Shown here: positions 6,199-6,869 of the stretch, piece after piece
How the letters are laid out: each line of letters begins with the position of its first letter
How positions within the stretch are numbered: the stretch's first letter is position 1
Source: Anaerolineae bacterium
GTDB lineage: Bacteria; Chloroflexota; Anaerolineae; Aggregatilineales; Phototrophicaceae
Reading direction: 5' to 3'
DNA: 6,869 bases
NCBI GenBank assembly: GCA_025454675.1
Contig: JALONZ010000097.1
Coordinates: 1 to 6,869 of the forward strand
Made by a program: the position numbers and the translations under genes
Notes under the pieces: model-generated
Told to the model about the DNA's origin: nothing
The model's database searches: none
What the model saw: the letters and a program-made list of their open reading frames with translations, nothing else

Positions 6199-6869
6199 AT
6201 GGCGATACAAATCACCCGCGCAGGGAAAAATCCGCTCATCCTCGAAACACCCGTCATGCCCGCCGCAGGCACATTTGGTTTTGGCGATGTGTATCGTGAC
6301 CTCGTGAATTTTGAAAAATTAGGCGCATTGGTCACAAATCCCGTCAGTTATGAACCACGCACAGCGGCACATGGGGCGCGGGTGGTCAAACTCGATTCAG
6401 GAATCCTCATTCACACCGGCTTGCCGAATTTGGGGATTAATAAGGTGTTGCGGAAATACCGCAATTTGTGGTCAATGCTCCCCCTGCCGATTATTGTCCA
6501 TCTCATCGCCACCACAGCCGACCATGTGCGGAAAAGTGCGGCACGGTTAGATGAGGAAGAAGGCGTAGATGCACTGGAATTGGGGCTGAATGATGATATT
6601 TCGGCGGATGAAGCCGCAGAGCTGATTCATGCCGCCACATCGCGCACCGAAAAACCGGTCATGGTGCGCCTGCCCACCACCGACACCGCTACCATCGCCA
6701 AAATTGCCATCGAAGAGGGCGCAAGCACACTCGTTGCGTGTTCCGCCCCGCGTGGGACGGCACGCGACCCGCTCACGGGCAAGCTAATTAGCGGGCGCAT
6801 TTATAGCCCATTGATAAAACCGATTATTTTGCGGATTGTGGCGCAATTGGCGGAACAATTCCCGAATAT
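6199..6869 (+). CDS. PyrD-like (dihydroorotate dehydrogenase fold) protein with altered active site (3' partial)
   Basis: The frame starts at ATG 6199 (MAIQITRAGKNPLILETPVM), 12 bases after the PyrK-like stop and 8 bases after GAGAGA (6185-6190), and stays open for 223 codons to the window edge. It matches the start of class-1B dihydroorotate dehydrogenases: PVMPAAGTFGFGD (18-30), LGALVTNPVSYEPR (41-54) and HTGLPNLGI (72-80, family GLxNxG). Key residues differ. The Lys of the 'VTK' motif is Asn47. The 'NxSCPN' loop holding the catalytic Cys is replaced by ELGLNDDIS (127-135). The usual Lys in 'PVxVKL' is Arg157 (KPVMVRLP). The His72 region replaces 'NaIGL'. The TIM-barrel FMN-binding C-terminus lies outside the window. 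It is probably a flavin-dependent oxidoreductase partnered by the PyrK-like protein, acting on something other than dihydroorotate. The family fold is fairly sure; the reaction is unknown. Confidence 0.7.
   Translation, partial: MAIQITRAGKNPLILETPVMPAAGTFGFGDVYRDLVNFEKLGALVTNPVSYEPRTAAHGARVVKLDSGILIHTGLPNLGINKVLRKYRNLWSMLPLPIIVHLIATTADHVRKSAARLDEEEGVDALELGLNDDISADEAAELIHAATSRTEKPVMVRLPTTDTATIAKIAIEEGASTLVACSAPRGTARDPLTGKLISGRIYSPLIKPIILRIVAQLAEQFPN

Overview
The window carries seven protein-coding genes, packed tightly and at medium GC content. I see no rRNA, tRNA, CRISPR array, insertion sequence or phage gene. Five genes are complete and one is cut at each edge. The gene types suggest an environmental bacterium, most likely Chloroflexota of the Anaerolineae kind. 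The clues are a multi-spanning membrane protein with an extracytoplasmic beta-sandwich tail, a long NB-ARC/TPR ATPase, and an unusual PyrK/PyrD-like pair. This assignment is an inference from protein style, not from a marker gene.

Left part (1-4608, + strand): the 3' portion of a glycosyltransferase-C-like membrane protein (1-1692) is followed by a 78-base intergenic region up to the preferred start at 1771. That region contains a good sigma-70-type promoter (TTGCGA, 17-base spacer, TATACT). The promoter serves a STAND-type NTPase built as NB-ARC-like core, winged helix, very acidic linker and seven 40-residue TPR repeats. Nine bases after its stop comes a small NIF3/YqfO-type (CutA/PII-like) protein, almost certainly in the same transcript.

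Middle (4603-5148): a DinB-like four-helix protein lies on the minus strand. Its stop codon overlaps the end of the NIF3-like gene, so the two transcription units converge with no room for a terminator between their coding regions. The 84 bases between its start and the next plus-strand start form a divergent control region. It holds a perfect TATAAT box embedded in a perfect 7-bp inverted repeat (CCTATAA-N6-TTATAGG).

Right part (5149-6869, + strand): a small acidic protein resembling antitoxins is the first gene of a run with gaps of 6 and 12 bases. It is followed by a PyrK-like iron-sulfur flavoprotein and a PyrD-like (dihydroorotate dehydrogenase fold) protein that runs off the window. Both enzyme-like proteins keep their family frame but lack key residues: the PyrK-like protein has no glycine-rich NAD motif, and the PyrD-like protein lacks the Cys loop and the lysines used for catalysis. 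They look like a diverged redox pair that probably does not make orotate.

The most noteworthy points are this non-canonical PyrK/PyrD pair, the orphan antitoxin-like gene with an operator-like palindrome heading the same operon, and the effector-less STAND ATPase with its acidic linker coupled to a NIF3-like protein.
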